64,000 nt of DNA from NCBI GenBank assembly GCA_019749895.1, contig JAIEPG010000002.1:321750-385749 (forward strand), written 5' to 3'. Below, piece by piece: positions 49,469 through 57,654 of the stretch. The notes under the pieces are model-generated. The model was not told the DNA's origin, made no database searches, and was given only the letters and a program-made list of their open reading frames with translations. Made by a program: the position numbers and the translations under genes. This DNA is from Candidatus Babeliales bacterium. Its GTDB lineage: Bacteria; Babelota; Babeliae; Babelales; RVW-14. The stretch's first letter is position 1, and each line of letters begins with the position of its first letter.

Positions 49469-50290
49469 TTAATGCTCAAGACTCCATTGATGGAGTGCTC
49501 CACAGGTAAAAGGATAAAAACCCTGGTAGAGTAGAGCAGGACCGCGACAAATTAGTGTCCTATCTTTTTGTTCAGTTGCAAGGCCCATTAAAAATACCTT
49601 TTCAACTTTACCACTATCATCAAGTTTTATTTTCCAAAGGGCTGCACCGCTCATGCCTTGAAAATTATTAAGAGTTTTTTCTTTGGTTTTAATGGGGGAG
49701 ATAATGTTATCAACAGTTATTTTAACATGTTTAAGGGGCCATGTTTTATATTCAATATTATCTAAATCAGGTACAACAAAGTATTGACCAGCGTTTTTTA
49801 AATATAAGATTGGTCTAGGCGATATTTTCTTGTATTCTTTCCCTTCCCACACATTTCCCCATATCATCCAAAGGCAGTTTTCATTGTCGTAATTTATTGT
49901 TGTATTCTGATCGATATTCCAAAATTGTTTTTTTAACTTGTTTGTAACTACACCGTAAGATTGATCATCGAGTAAAATAAAGGCTATATCTGGACCGACC
50001 TCTGTATTTGGATTAGCCGCGGGTGGAAATTTGATAATTAATGAATATGCCAACTCTTGTAAATTTTCATCCAAATCAGGAACGCTGAAGCGATTTTGTT
50101 TTTCCTGAAGCATACAGTTAACTACATGAGCATTTGTTAGTATGCCTTTTTGGTTGCCCATAATTACAAATGTTCCACTACCTAATCCAATGGGCTTGGT
50201 AGGAACTTCTCCGGGATTAATAAGCGGAGAACAAAAGTCACTTATTGCGGATTTTGCTTTTTCAAGAAGGGCTAGTTCTTTTGCTGTCAT
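49469..50290 (-). CDS. Trypsin-like serine peptidase without a signal peptide
   Basis: 273 residues from the ATG at 50290, with AAGGA upstream. The triad is visible: His in GSGTFVIMGNQKGILTNAHVV, Asp in VGPDIAFILL and Ser in FQGMSGAALW. It lacks the usual export signal, so it probably works in the cytoplasm or at the inner face of the membrane. The upstream gene encodes a membrane protein that may anchor or activate it. I know no established system with this pair. A role in stress or phage defence is only a guess. Confidence 0.75.
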   Translation of the reverse strand: MTAKELALLEKAKSAISDFCSPLINPGEVPTKPIGLGSGTFVIMGNQKGILTNAHVVNCMLQEKQNRFSVPDLDENLQELAYSLIIKFPPAANPNTEVGPDIAFILLDDQSYGVVTNKLKKQFWNIDQNTTINYDNENCLWMIWGNVWEGKEYKKISPRPILYLKNAGQYFVVPDLDNIEYKTWPLKHVKITVDNIISPIKTKEKTLNNFQGMSGAALWKIKLDDSGKVEKVFLMGLATEQKDRTLICRGPALLYQGFYPFTCGALHQWSLEH

Positions 50291-50334
50291 GAGCGTTCCT
50301 TGGTGGTTTGGCGTAGAGCTTTTTATGAAAGATT

Positions 50335-50901
50335 TTATTTTGATGTATAAATGAATTTCAAGTAACCGTACCATGTTGTACGCTTTTCTAGTTCTGGAAT
50401 GACTTCATTAATTTTAGTTGCAATATAAATCATTTGGTTTTGTAAGTCTCTGGGCACTATTTTTTGACCTGCTTCATCTTTCCTCGGTTCTAATTGGCCG
50501 ATATTACAATCTTTTGCTAGCTCAAAAAGGGGTAAGGCAAGCTGGACAATTTCATTGCACTGTTGATAAAAATTTAAATGACTTAGTGCCTTTTCTAGCC
50601 AGTAGAGCTGGAAGGGATTTTTATTATCGCCTCTGTATATTTTATTGTATTGACACTCGTTTTTTAACGCTTTCATGGTTGCAACAAATTCACCTTGTTT
50701 ATTACAATTATCAATGAGTTTGAAAAAAAGCCCGCTTATTATAGGAGTTGAGAATGTTACTATTATTAAAAGAGCATCTTTTATCGTTAATGCGACTGCC
50801 AACAGTGTTAATAAAGCAATGACTGGCAATAACCATTTCAGTAAATTATTTTGTAACCAATGAACCATATTGCTCCATGAATTCTTTGTGTGTTTAGTCA
50901 T
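50335..50901 (-). CDS. Two-helix membrane protein, partner of the peptidase gene
   Basis: 188 residues. Two adjacent hydrophobic segments (about residues 18-36 and 42-62: LLKWLLPVIALLTLLAVALT and DALLIIVTFSTPIISGLFF), then about 125 soluble helical residues with a predicted cytoplasmic location. No known domain is recognised. The peptidase starts 44 bases downstream on the same strand, so they are likely one operon. Confidence 0.65.
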   Translation of the reverse strand: MTKHTKNSWSNMVHWLQNNLLKWLLPVIALLTLLAVALTIKDALLIIVTFSTPIISGLFFKLIDNCNKQGEFVATMKALKNECQYNKIYRGDNKNPFQLYWLEKALSHLNFYQQCNEIVQLALPLFELAKDCNIGQLEPRKDEAGQKIVPRDLQNQMIYIATKINEVIPELEKRTTWYGYLKFIYTSK

Positions 50902-51021
50902 AAATTAACACCATGCAAACCATCTCTCTGTCGACATTTTCAACTATTGTAGTATACAACAAAATTGGATTTTTTTATAAGAATTATTGCATCTTTTTAG
51001 AACAAAAAAGAAGTGTATTTT

Positions 51022-51511
51022 TTAGAAAACTTCCAAATCAAAAACATCAAGTTTGCCAGCGCCAGTGAGATCGGTAGCATCCAAGGTGCCCTTGGATTCA
51101 TGAATTTCATAAAGCAACTTTAGGTACTTGCCAGCAATCAAGCGCGGAACAGCATCTTTTCGTTTCAGCCCGTACCACTCCGTAAATACCTTTGCTGCCT
51201 TTTGATGAATTGCATGAGCGGCAAGCCCAAGCGCCGTTCTCAGCCGTGTCTAGGCCACCTTTTGCGCGAGGGATAATATGGTCCCATGAAAGGTTTTCTG
51301 TTGACTGGCAATATTCACAGGCTTTTGGTTTACCGGACATTTGCATTTTTATTTCACGCAAGACGTCACTCATTTTTATCTCGCCTGAAGAAAGTTTTGC
51401 TTTTCTGTCCATGATAAATGCGTAAGTATTAATTCCTGCGGATGCAGCAATGATTTTGGCGTATTGGTAATAGATCAGGTCTTCAATGGTTTTGATAGCG
51501 CGAGGTGGCAT
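51022..51511 (-). pseudogene. HNH endonuclease, frameshifted near its end
   Basis: The HNH nuclease reads well from the ATG at 51511: two Cys pairs (CEYC, CRSC) frame DHIIPRAKGG, the HNH core. After KGIY the frame shifts and stops at 51107. Removing one G of the GG (C on the plus strand) at about 51179-51182 restores a longer reading that runs EWYGLKRKDAVPRLIAGKYL and on to DVFDLEVF with a TAA at 51022-51024. The restored 163-residue length and clean composition show this is the original frame. Either a real mutation or a sequencing error. Confidence 0.8.
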
Positions 51512-51544
51512 TGTGATTCTCCATTTTTTGAATCGTAAATAAGT

Positions 51545-51799
51545 TTACAGGCCCCATATGTACTTGAAAAATAAGTAGAGGCCGCGTAAAACTGTTATGA
51601 AGATTATAAGAGGTAGCATTGCCAACATAATAGCAAGAATGCACGGTACTGCAGCTAATGCAATAGGTACAATGGCTAGGATGATGAGGAAAACAATAAC
51701 GTTAGCAACCTCTCTGAAATCTTCTTTTTTTGCTGTTTCTTCTTGAGGTTTTTGATCTGCTATTTGGTCCTGTTTGATTTGCTCATTGATTTTATTCAT
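51545..51799 (-). CDS. Small membrane protein
   Basis: 84 residues. An acidic and Gln-rich N-terminal third is followed by two hydrophobic segments (VIVFLIILAIVPIALAAVP and CILAIMLAMLPLIIFITVL). No family recognised. It lies between the HNH gene and an OmpH-like gene, on the same strand as both. Confidence 0.6.
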   Translation of the reverse strand: MNKINEQIKQDQIADQKPQEETAKKEDFREVANVIVFLIILAIVPIALAAVPCILAIMLAMLPLIIFITVLRGLYLFFKYIWGL

Positions 51800-51831
51800 A
51801 GAATTTTCCGTAGTGAACAGGATTTTTCGTT

Positions 51832-52299
51832 TTATTTTTTTGCTTGGTATTCTTTATTGAGCGTAGCTATAACTTCTTTAGTAATGTCGTATGCAGGGTC
51901 AATGTAAAAGAAACTTACAGCGTCACAGTTGCTGCCATCATAATCTTTTTGATGTTCATAGGTAGCAACGGCGCTGGCTCCTAGACGTTTGACAATAGAT
52001 GCGACAATCGCATATGTCTTACGCCATAAAGCTTTGTTTTCTTCTTCTATCTTTTGGCAGATTTCTTGGAATTGTGAAGATGGATAATCTTGATGTATTT
52101 TTTCTAAGCGCTTGCGTAAGTCAGCAGATTCCAAAGAGCAAAGGGGGTGTCCCTCTACCCAAGAAGCGTTTTGTGTTCCATATTGTATCAAGAGTGGGCA
52201 TTTGTTAAAGTACAAGACAGGGCCTTGGGTAGTCGCACTTAAGTTGCTGAAGGCAACTGTGATTAATGCAAAGATTGATAGAAATGTTATTTTTTTCAT
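51832..52299 (-). CDS. OmpH/Skp-like periplasmic protein
   Basis: 155 residues. Signal peptide MKKITFLSIFALITVAFSNL. The middle is a long charged helix (residues 60-105, QEICQKIEEENKALWRK) and the end YIDPAYDITKEVIATLNKEY is the usual end of Skp/OmpH chaperones, which carry outer-membrane proteins through the periplasm. The N-terminal strand differs from the family, so I call it a divergent member. Confidence 0.5.
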   Translation of the reverse strand: MKKITFLSIFALITVAFSNLSATTQGPVLYFNKCPLLIQYGTQNASWVEGHPLCSLESADLRKRLEKIHQDYPSSQFQEICQKIEEENKALWRKTYAIVASIVKRLGASAVATYEHQKDYDGSNCDAVSFFYIDPAYDITKEVIATLNKEYQAKK

Positions 52300-52748
52300 T
52301 AGATTTCCCCCATTTTAGATTTATAACTACTGGCTTGTTCCTTCAAGCCATACTTCTTTACTTCCTTAAGTATGCCAGTATTAGTTCACTGTCGCAAACG
52401 GGTAGGCTTTGATTGGCAGCGTTAATCAGTATATTTTTTACAAATTGAAAATGTCCTTAGCTGTAAATAACAAAAAGTCACGATTATGTGATAAATAAGG
52501 CATAAATCGTGGCTTTACCCTTCGACAGGCTCAGGGTGAACGGTGGTAGGGAAAAGGAGGAAAAACCAGCTTCAAGAAGCTAAATACCAGTTTCTGCGCA
52601 GCTTTTTAACCTTCCCATCATTATTACCAACCAAGGTATAAACAGTCTTTTGCGTGTTATCCCCAAAATGCCTGAACGAGGCAACAAGCAGGTAATTCAT
52701 GCTATCTCTGAGGTCGTTAGAGTAATTAGTCTTGCTGGTAGACCCTGC
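52300..52748. other. Non-coding region with hairpins and a dispersed repeat
   Basis: About 450 bases with no gene. Near 52331-52372 two consecutive hairpins (GGCTTG/CAAGCC and ATACTT/AAGTAT) are bracketed by ACTGGC and GCCAGT, an arrangement that can form a three-way junction. A dispersed repeat follows at 52517. Otherwise unremarkable. Confidence 0.5.
52517..52543. repeat. Dispersed palindromic repeat
   Basis: ACCCTTCGACAGGCTCAGGG followed by TGAACGG. It shares the CCTTCGACA-GCTCAGG core with the copies at 39994 and 59411. Confidence 0.8.
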
Positions 52749-53732
52749 TCAGCACAGCTCAAGAAACTGAGCTATTGAGTCAGACTCAATGAACCGCTCG
52801 CAGACCCGGCGGTACAACTCTTCAGATTCTGGCCTCAAATTGCCGCTGTGGCAGTACGGCGTGATTAATGCGGCGCGAAGCGCGCGTGGTGTTGCGATCC
52901 AAATTTTGTCATAGTGCTTTTTTGGCACAAACAGATCATTGCGGCCATAAATGAACAAAACGGGAATGGTGAGCTGGGTAAGATATTGTTCGATGCAAAC
53001 ATCGTTCAAAAAAGCAAATGTAGTGGCCAAGATCATTCGCTTAACAGGTGGGCAGCTGGTAACCGCTTTGAGCGCTCTGGGCGCGCCTCCTTTTCCTGGT
53101 GAAAGTGGCAGCAGAGGGTCTTTGCATATGCTTTCGGCAAAGGAGCGCAGTGAGTGCCACGGGCTGTCTAGAATGAGATGGGTAAAGCCTGGGCGGCCTG
53201 CGCGTCGTTCGTCTGCTTGCACTTTGGCAAAGAGGTAGGTGCTGTAGCATTCGCCCAGCCCAACAACGCGTTTGTACTTTTTTCGCGTGCGAATAAAGTT
53301 GAGCACGGTGCGTACTTCTTGCTCTTCGTCGTGCAAAATGCGCTGTGTTGGGCAGCCAGAGGCAAGTGCTTTAAGCAAAAATGTTCTGTACGATTGATTC
53401 CAGCGGTAATCGAACATAATGACGTCGCAGTCAAAAAGGTACGCGTGGCCAAGCATAGATTCTTTTGGTGCTGGAAGACCTTGGCCTAGTATCACAATTG
53501 TGTCGCTGTTGTTATCAAAAAAAGTAATGGGGATGCGCAGGTTTGGGTCAGATGGTGACCAGAGTGTGTGATGCTGTGGCTGGGCACGAAAATGTGGGTA
53601 GGGCGTGTCGGCCGGGATGGCGAGTTGGCGTGGTTGGTCCAGCTGGTCGGCCACCAGGAAAAAATTTTCAGCCGCCTGCATGCTCGCGGTGAGTATGAGT
53701 GTTGCAAGCATAGAAATTAGTTGTTTGTTCAC
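52749..53732 (-). CDS. Secreted alpha/beta-hydrolase-fold protein, odd nucleophile
   Basis: 327 residues. Signal peptide MNKQLISMLATLILTASMQA. The alpha/beta-hydrolase order is clear: DTIVILGQGLPAP, DVIMFDYRWN, RVVGLGECYSTYLF, LILDSPWHS and PVLFIYGRNDLFVP with an Asp, then a possible His in TPYCHSGNL. Active members have GxSxG at the nucleophile elbow; this has GLGEC, with Gly at the Ser position and a Cys two residues later. It may be inactive, or use another residue. Confidence 0.7.
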   Translation of the reverse strand: MNKQLISMLATLILTASMQAAENFFLVADQLDQPRQLAIPADTPYPHFRAQPQHHTLWSPSDPNLRIPITFFDNNSDTIVILGQGLPAPKESMLGHAYLFDCDVIMFDYRWNQSYRTFLLKALASGCPTQRILHDEEQEVRTVLNFIRTRKKYKRVVGLGECYSTYLFAKVQADERRAGRPGFTHLILDSPWHSLRSFAESICKDPLLPLSPGKGGAPRALKAVTSCPPVKRMILATTFAFLNDVCIEQYLTQLTIPVLFIYGRNDLFVPKKHYDKIWIATPRALRAALITPYCHSGNLRPESEELYRRVCERFIESDSIAQFLELC

Positions 53733-53864
53733 AATATCCCCCTCGGTCTGTGCAGAAAAAGATTCTGCATTTTTCTACTATTACGGGGGTAGTGTAGCAA
53801 GTTCAATATTTTCTTGCCTAGGAAATACTCTTTTTAGCGCTCTTTCTCTATCGTATTAAGCTTC

Positions 53865-54215
53865 TTATTCTGTGTGTGTACCAAACTTGCTGGCATCAAA
53901 AAATAGTTCAATGTGGGTAATCAATTCATTATGCAGCGTCAGATGTACTGCTGTTTGCAAGGTATCAACTGGTGCAGGAAATTTCATATCAATGGTCATC
54001 ATGACATGTTCATGTTCAGCAACAACAACGTGAATAGTCAGCATATAAAAAAACGCCAAGTGCTTTTCTATTGCTTGAAGCACGGCATCTTTTCCGCTGC
54101 GAGTGCCCAGCGGGCCAACCAACTGAACGTTTTTGTCCAGATATTGGGCCATGGCGGTAATGTTTTTTTCTCCCATTGCGGTGTAATAAGCGCGTGCTAT
54201 TTCTTTGTTAGTCAT
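53865..54215 (-). CDS. SnoaL-like (NTF2-fold) protein
   Basis: 116 residues. TNKEIARAYYTAMGEKNITA, then LVGPLGTRSGKDAVLQAIEKH and a beta-rich C-terminal half fit the SnoaL-like/NTF2-like fold of small ligand-binding or isomerase proteins. It is divergent from a TetR regulator with a palindrome between them, so it may be its target. Ligand unknown. Confidence 0.75.
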   Translation of the reverse strand: MTNKEIARAYYTAMGEKNITAMAQYLDKNVQLVGPLGTRSGKDAVLQAIEKHLAFFYMLTIHVVVAEHEHVMMTIDMKFPAPVDTLQTAVHLTLHNELITHIELFFDASKFGTHTE

Positions 54216-54270
54216 TATTTTATCCCTTTTTTTAATGAATTTTAACGATTATTTGAAGTTCTAATTTAAT

Positions 54271-54284
54271 TATAGTAAACTATA
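54271..54284. promoter_or_regulatory. Possible TetR operator
   Basis: TATAGTAAACTATA: two 6-bp inverted arms around AA, in the short region between the divergent SnoaL-like and tetR genes. AT-rich DNA yields such dyads by chance, hence the low confidence. Confidence 0.4.
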
Positions 54285-54346
54285 TTTAATATGTCAAACG
54301 GCCTATTTTTTTATTAGTTTTTTTGTAACCAGTGAGCTTTTTATTT

Positions 54347-54973
54347 ATGGCAATTCGTAAAAAGAGAGTTTATGACTCAACCAGTCGCGATGCACAAGCT
54401 GCGCAAACGCGGCAACGCATTCTTGAGATGGCACAAAAGTTATTTCAGGCCGAAGGTTTTGAGTGCGTGACTATTGAAAAGTTGGCACAAGAAGCCGATG
54501 TTTCAATGCCTACTATTTATGCGCTTTTTAAATCCAAGCGCGGCATTGTGCACGCGCTCATGGAGCAGGCAATGCCGGCCGAGCAGCATGAAGCGATTGT
54601 GGTAAAAATTTATCAAGAAAAATCGGTGCATAAGCGTTTGGCGTTGGCGGCAAAAATTGCGCGGCAGATGTATGACGCTGAGCGTGCGCACATGGCTCTT
54701 TTTCGTGGTGCTGCAGCGCTAGCACCTGAGCTTAAAAAGCTTGAGGCGGCGTTAGAGAAACGACGGTACAAGCGGCTTGAAAAGACGATTGAGATTATGA
54801 CAGAAGAGAAATCGATTATGCGGGGGTTGAGTGCCGAAAAAGCGCATGATATTTTGTGGGCGTTTACCGGACGGGATATGTATCGTTTGTTGATTGTTGA
54901 GCGGGGGTGGGGGTCTGGGGAGTATGAGAAATGGTTGGCGCAAGTTTTATTAAAAGTTTTGGTTGGTGAGTAA
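54347..54973 (+). CDS. TetR-family transcriptional regulator
   Basis: 208 residues from the ATG at 54347. The DNA-binding domain is typical: TRQRILEMAQKLFQAEGFEC, VTIEKLAQEADVSMPTIYAL, FKSKRGIVHALMEQA. The C-terminal 140 residues form the variable ligand domain. It probably represses the divergent SnoaL-like gene and itself. Confidence 0.88.
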   Translation: MAIRKKRVYDSTSRDAQAAQTRQRILEMAQKLFQAEGFECVTIEKLAQEADVSMPTIYALFKSKRGIVHALMEQAMPAEQHEAIVVKIYQEKSVHKRLALAAKIARQMYDAERAHMALFRGAAALAPELKKLEAALEKRRYKRLEKTIEIMTEEKSIMRGLSAEKAHDILWAFTGRDMYRLLIVERGWGSGEYEKWLAQVLLKVLVGE

Positions 54974-55529
54974 TAGTTTTTTTGTTTTTTATTTAATTCT
55001 TTTTTCATCTTCTTACGATCTCTGTCTTATCTAATTTTAAAGCATTTCGTTTTTTGCAAAGGGGGTATTGCGACTCCCTTTGCAATGGGCGCACCCTCCT
55101 ACGCTCTTCGCCATTTGGGCTTGTAGCTTCGGCGGGCAGGCCAAAGAAGTGTCTTTGGAATCTCTGACGCACCAACGCCCGACAACCGCGCTAACGCGCT
55201 CTGTTCGCTTGATGGTGCTTATTCAGTACGATTAATTACACTTTTCAGGATTCTAACTGGTCTCGGCGTCATTTACTTTCAGAAAGTATACAAACTTTTG
55301 CAAATTAAAAATTGATTAATGGCTCCCCATAAGCGGAAATGTCGAACGCAGCGCGATTAGCGCTGTCTCGACTTGTTTGCGCGTAAGCGGGTTTTGGGCA
55401 GCCGGCCCAAATGCACGGAGGTGCAGGAGGTGTTTGCATAACATCTCCTGCAAAACGAATAAATTTAGTAATGAAAAAAACAGAGATTGTAAGAAAATAA
55501 AAATAAATAAATAAAAAAACAATAAAGCG
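54974..55529. other. Non-coding region with two GC-rich repeat-like islands
   Basis: 556 bases without a convincing gene. Two islands of higher GC (about 55070-55210 and 55320-55440) differ from the AT-rich surroundings. The second encodes, on the minus strand, a stretch like AFGPAAQNPLTRKQVETAL, which looks like a degraded gene or repeat and not a working protein. Confidence 0.45.
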
Positions 55530-56069
55530 TTAGCTCTTAATTTTATTTTTCAAAACTGCAAGCAGATCAGGAAGCGTTTTATTCATAAAATGCCCTTGAT
55601 TAGCATATTCATAATAATCAGTATCAAGCTGCTCGTGAATGTGCTGTGCTTCTTGAATAGGAATGTACGGATCATCACTTGATGCCAACTGAACAATCCA
55701 CTGCTGATTCTTTTTTATAGCTTCCCACTGCCACGGTGCTGTGTAATAACCAGCAAGCCGTTCGCTTGCAAAACCAAGATCGGTGTAGCACGCGCCAACC
55801 AGCACACTGCCCCACAAGGGATATTTTTCTGCATAGCGCATGGCCGCAACAGCACCTGACGAGTGGCCAATGACAATCGTATTTTCATCGCACTGCAAAA
55901 CATTGCGCATGTATGGCAGCCAGACTGATGCCTTGGCTTCAACATTGTCGGGCATGGTTGGTGCAACGACCGTGATATTATTTTTTTCAAGTTCGGCTTT
56001 CAGCCAGGGCGTCCAGAAATGTTGGTTGGTGCAGCCGCCATTGCCGTGAATGATAACAACTTTTTTCAT
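55530..56069 (-). CDS. RBBP9/YdeN-type serine hydrolase
   Basis: 180 residues from the ATG at 56069. Start VVIIHGNGGCTNQHFWTPWL, nucleophile in VIGHSSGAVAAMRYA, Asp in ASSDDPYIP, His in YANQGHFM. The family consists of small intracellular alpha/beta hydrolases of unclear substrate. The divergent Nudix gene begins 82 bases away. Confidence 0.88.
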   Translation of the reverse strand: MKKVVIIHGNGGCTNQHFWTPWLKAELEKNNITVVAPTMPDNVEAKASVWLPYMRNVLQCDENTIVIGHSSGAVAAMRYAEKYPLWGSVLVGACYTDLGFASERLAGYYTAPWQWEAIKKNQQWIVQLASSDDPYIPIQEAQHIHEQLDTDYYEYANQGHFMNKTLPDLLAVLKNKIKS

Positions 56070-56151
56070 GAGAGCATTCTTTCGCATAGCTTTATTTTTG
56101 GCAAGTCTCATTGTAGAGTATCCAAAAAATCATAACTTTAAAAGGAGCTCC

Positions 56152-56625
56152 ATGGACAATAAAATTTCTGTACAGCGCATTGCAACCAAAGCAATCATTG
56201 CCAATGAAAAAAACGAAATTCTGCTCGTGCGCGAAGCGCGTTATGATGAAGGTACTAATGCCGGCAAGTACATGCTGCCCGGCGGGCGCATAGAAGTTGG
56301 TGAGCCGTATCTTGATGGTTTAAAGCGGGAAGTGCGTGAGGAGACCGGGCTAGACGTTGTTGTTGGCGCGCCGGTGTTTGTTGGTGAATGGTTTCCGGTG
56401 ATCAAGGGCGTTCCTACACAAATTGTTGCAATCTTTTTTGCATGCAGAGCACTTGGCTTGCAGGTTGTTTTGAGTGCTGAGCATGATCAGTTTGTGTGGG
56501 TTAATCCTGGCCAGCTTAGTGCTTATAACATGACTTCGGCTGATGTGCAGGCGCTGCAAGCGTTTAGGAATTTTAGTAAGCGAGATTATGAAACGTTGAA
56601 GGTGAGCGGGCGTTTGGAAATATAA
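56152..56625 (+). CDS. Nudix hydrolase
   Basis: 157 residues from the ATG at 56152, with AAAGGAG upstream; the open frame extends back over the divergent hydrolase. The Nudix box is GGRIEVGEPYLDGLKREVRE followed by ETG, with all catalytic Glu residues. The family cleaves nucleoside diphosphates linked to another group. Substrate unknown. Confidence 0.92.
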   Translation: MDNKISVQRIATKAIIANEKNEILLVREARYDEGTNAGKYMLPGGRIEVGEPYLDGLKREVREETGLDVVVGAPVFVGEWFPVIKGVPTQIVAIFFACRALGLQVVLSAEHDQFVWVNPGQLSAYNMTSADVQALQAFRNFSKRDYETLKVSGRLEI

Positions 56626-56694
56626 GTGTGTTCGTTTTTAAGAATTATTTTTTAAAATTAATACACTTGTTTGGTTTGGGAAAAAGTTATTATA

Positions 56695-56724
56695 TTGACT
56701 TATAGTTATTTGCCATGCTAGGGT
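56695..56724 (+). promoter_or_regulatory. Possible promoter for zinc-ribbon module B
   Basis: TTGACT (56695-56700), 18-base spacer, TAGGGT (56719-56724) with an upstream TGC that could act as an extended -10. It is 37 bases before the first start codon. Confidence 0.4.
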
Positions 56725-56761
56725 CCAGCAACGTTAAGATAAATCTTTTTGAAAGGATGGT

Positions 56762-57103
56762 ATGGAAATTGGATGCAACATCAGGTGCAACAAGTGTGAC
56801 AGAAAAATGGGTTTTTCAGAGCTTCTATCTTGTCTAACGATCAAATTTCTCAAAGAGTATGGCAAGCTTATTGCAGAATTTTTGGTTGGAACGATAATTA
56901 AAGAATGGCTTCTGACTTCAAAAAGAAGTTTGTTTGAGTTGGAGGGCGGTATGGCATCCTGTGCCAACTACTTTGATGTAAAATGTCCGAAGTGTGAAAG
57001 TTTAGGTCATTGGGATCCGGCTCCTGAAGAGGAAAAGAAGGTAGCTAAAAAAGTGAAGACTTCTGTTAAAGCGAGGGTGATAAAGTCAAATCTTGAAGTG
57101 TAA
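56762..57103 (+). CDS. Zinc-ribbon-like small protein, module B gene 1
   Basis: 113 residues, no signal peptide. Cys pairs RCNKC near residue 9 and KCPKC near residue 77, followed by LGHWDP. The gap between the pairs is filled by a hydrophobic helix with the SELLSCLTIKFLKEYG pattern, similar to FEFLGCLTAELFEVLKG in module A. The C-terminal 20 residues are Lys-rich. GAAAGGA precedes the ATG. Function unknown. Confidence 0.72.
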   Translation: MEIGCNIRCNKCDRKMGFSELLSCLTIKFLKEYGKLIAEFLVGTIIKEWLLTSKRSLFELEGGMASCANYFDVKCPKCESLGHWDPAPEEEKKVAKKVKTSVKARVIKSNLEV

Positions 57104-57129
57104 CTTCAAGTACTATAGGGGGAGTAGTT

Positions 57130-57654
57130 ATGAGGACAGTAAGAACGATTGCCTTTTTTGTATGTTTGTCATCTGCGATGCAAGCGCTAGATTTGGATAA
57201 AGTTCAAGAATCGCTTGCGACTGCCTCAGTGTATTTGATCATGATGAAATATCTTTGCTCTTGTGCACAAATAGAAAAAACTGTTAATGAAAAATTTGCT
57301 GACGATCTAGAAATGAAATGTAAAAACTGTGGTTTTTGTAAAGGGGGCGGAAAGTCACTGAGTGAATATTTGGACAGGAGGTTGCGCGAAGCTCTTCACG
57401 GTGGAAGCAGTTTTGATGGGATGGAAAAACTCCTAGACGAACATATTCGTTTGATGAAAGAAGGATCGATTGCTGAAATTGCAGATTTTCTTGTTAAGGT
57501 AGCAAATGATGCCAAATTTTCCTGCACGCAGTGCAGCGGTGTGGCTTGGGAAGTGCTACCATTTTCCGATGAGAAAAAAATTGTTCGTAAAAAAGAAAAA
57601 AGAGAGGGCAAAAAGCGTGCGCTTCTTTCTCCGGTAATCAATTTATTTTCTTAG
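57130..57654 (+). CDS. Secreted zinc-ribbon-like protein, module B gene 2
   Basis: 174 residues. Signal peptide MRTVRTIAFFVCLSSAMQAL. Cys pairs KCKNC near residue 65, with another Cys three residues later, and CTQC near residue 134 (FSCTQCSGVAWEVLPF). A helical and charged middle part separates them. Equivalent to the secreted gene of module A by size, layout and the Trp-Glu after the last Cys pair. It starts 26 bases after module B gene 1. Function unknown. Confidence 0.72.
   Translation: MRTVRTIAFFVCLSSAMQALDLDKVQESLATASVYLIMMKYLCSCAQIEKTVNEKFADDLEMKCKNCGFCKGGGKSLSEYLDRRLREALHGGSSFDGMEKLLDEHIRLMKEGSIAEIADFLVKVANDAKFSCTQCSGVAWEVLPFSDEKKIVRKKEKREGKKRALLSPVINLFS

Noticed and set aside
55316-55522. 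68-codon minus-strand frame with a Phe/Leu-rich start
   Set aside because: The first third is translated AT-rich DNA, and the rest lies in a GC-rich repeat-like island. It is not a credible gene.
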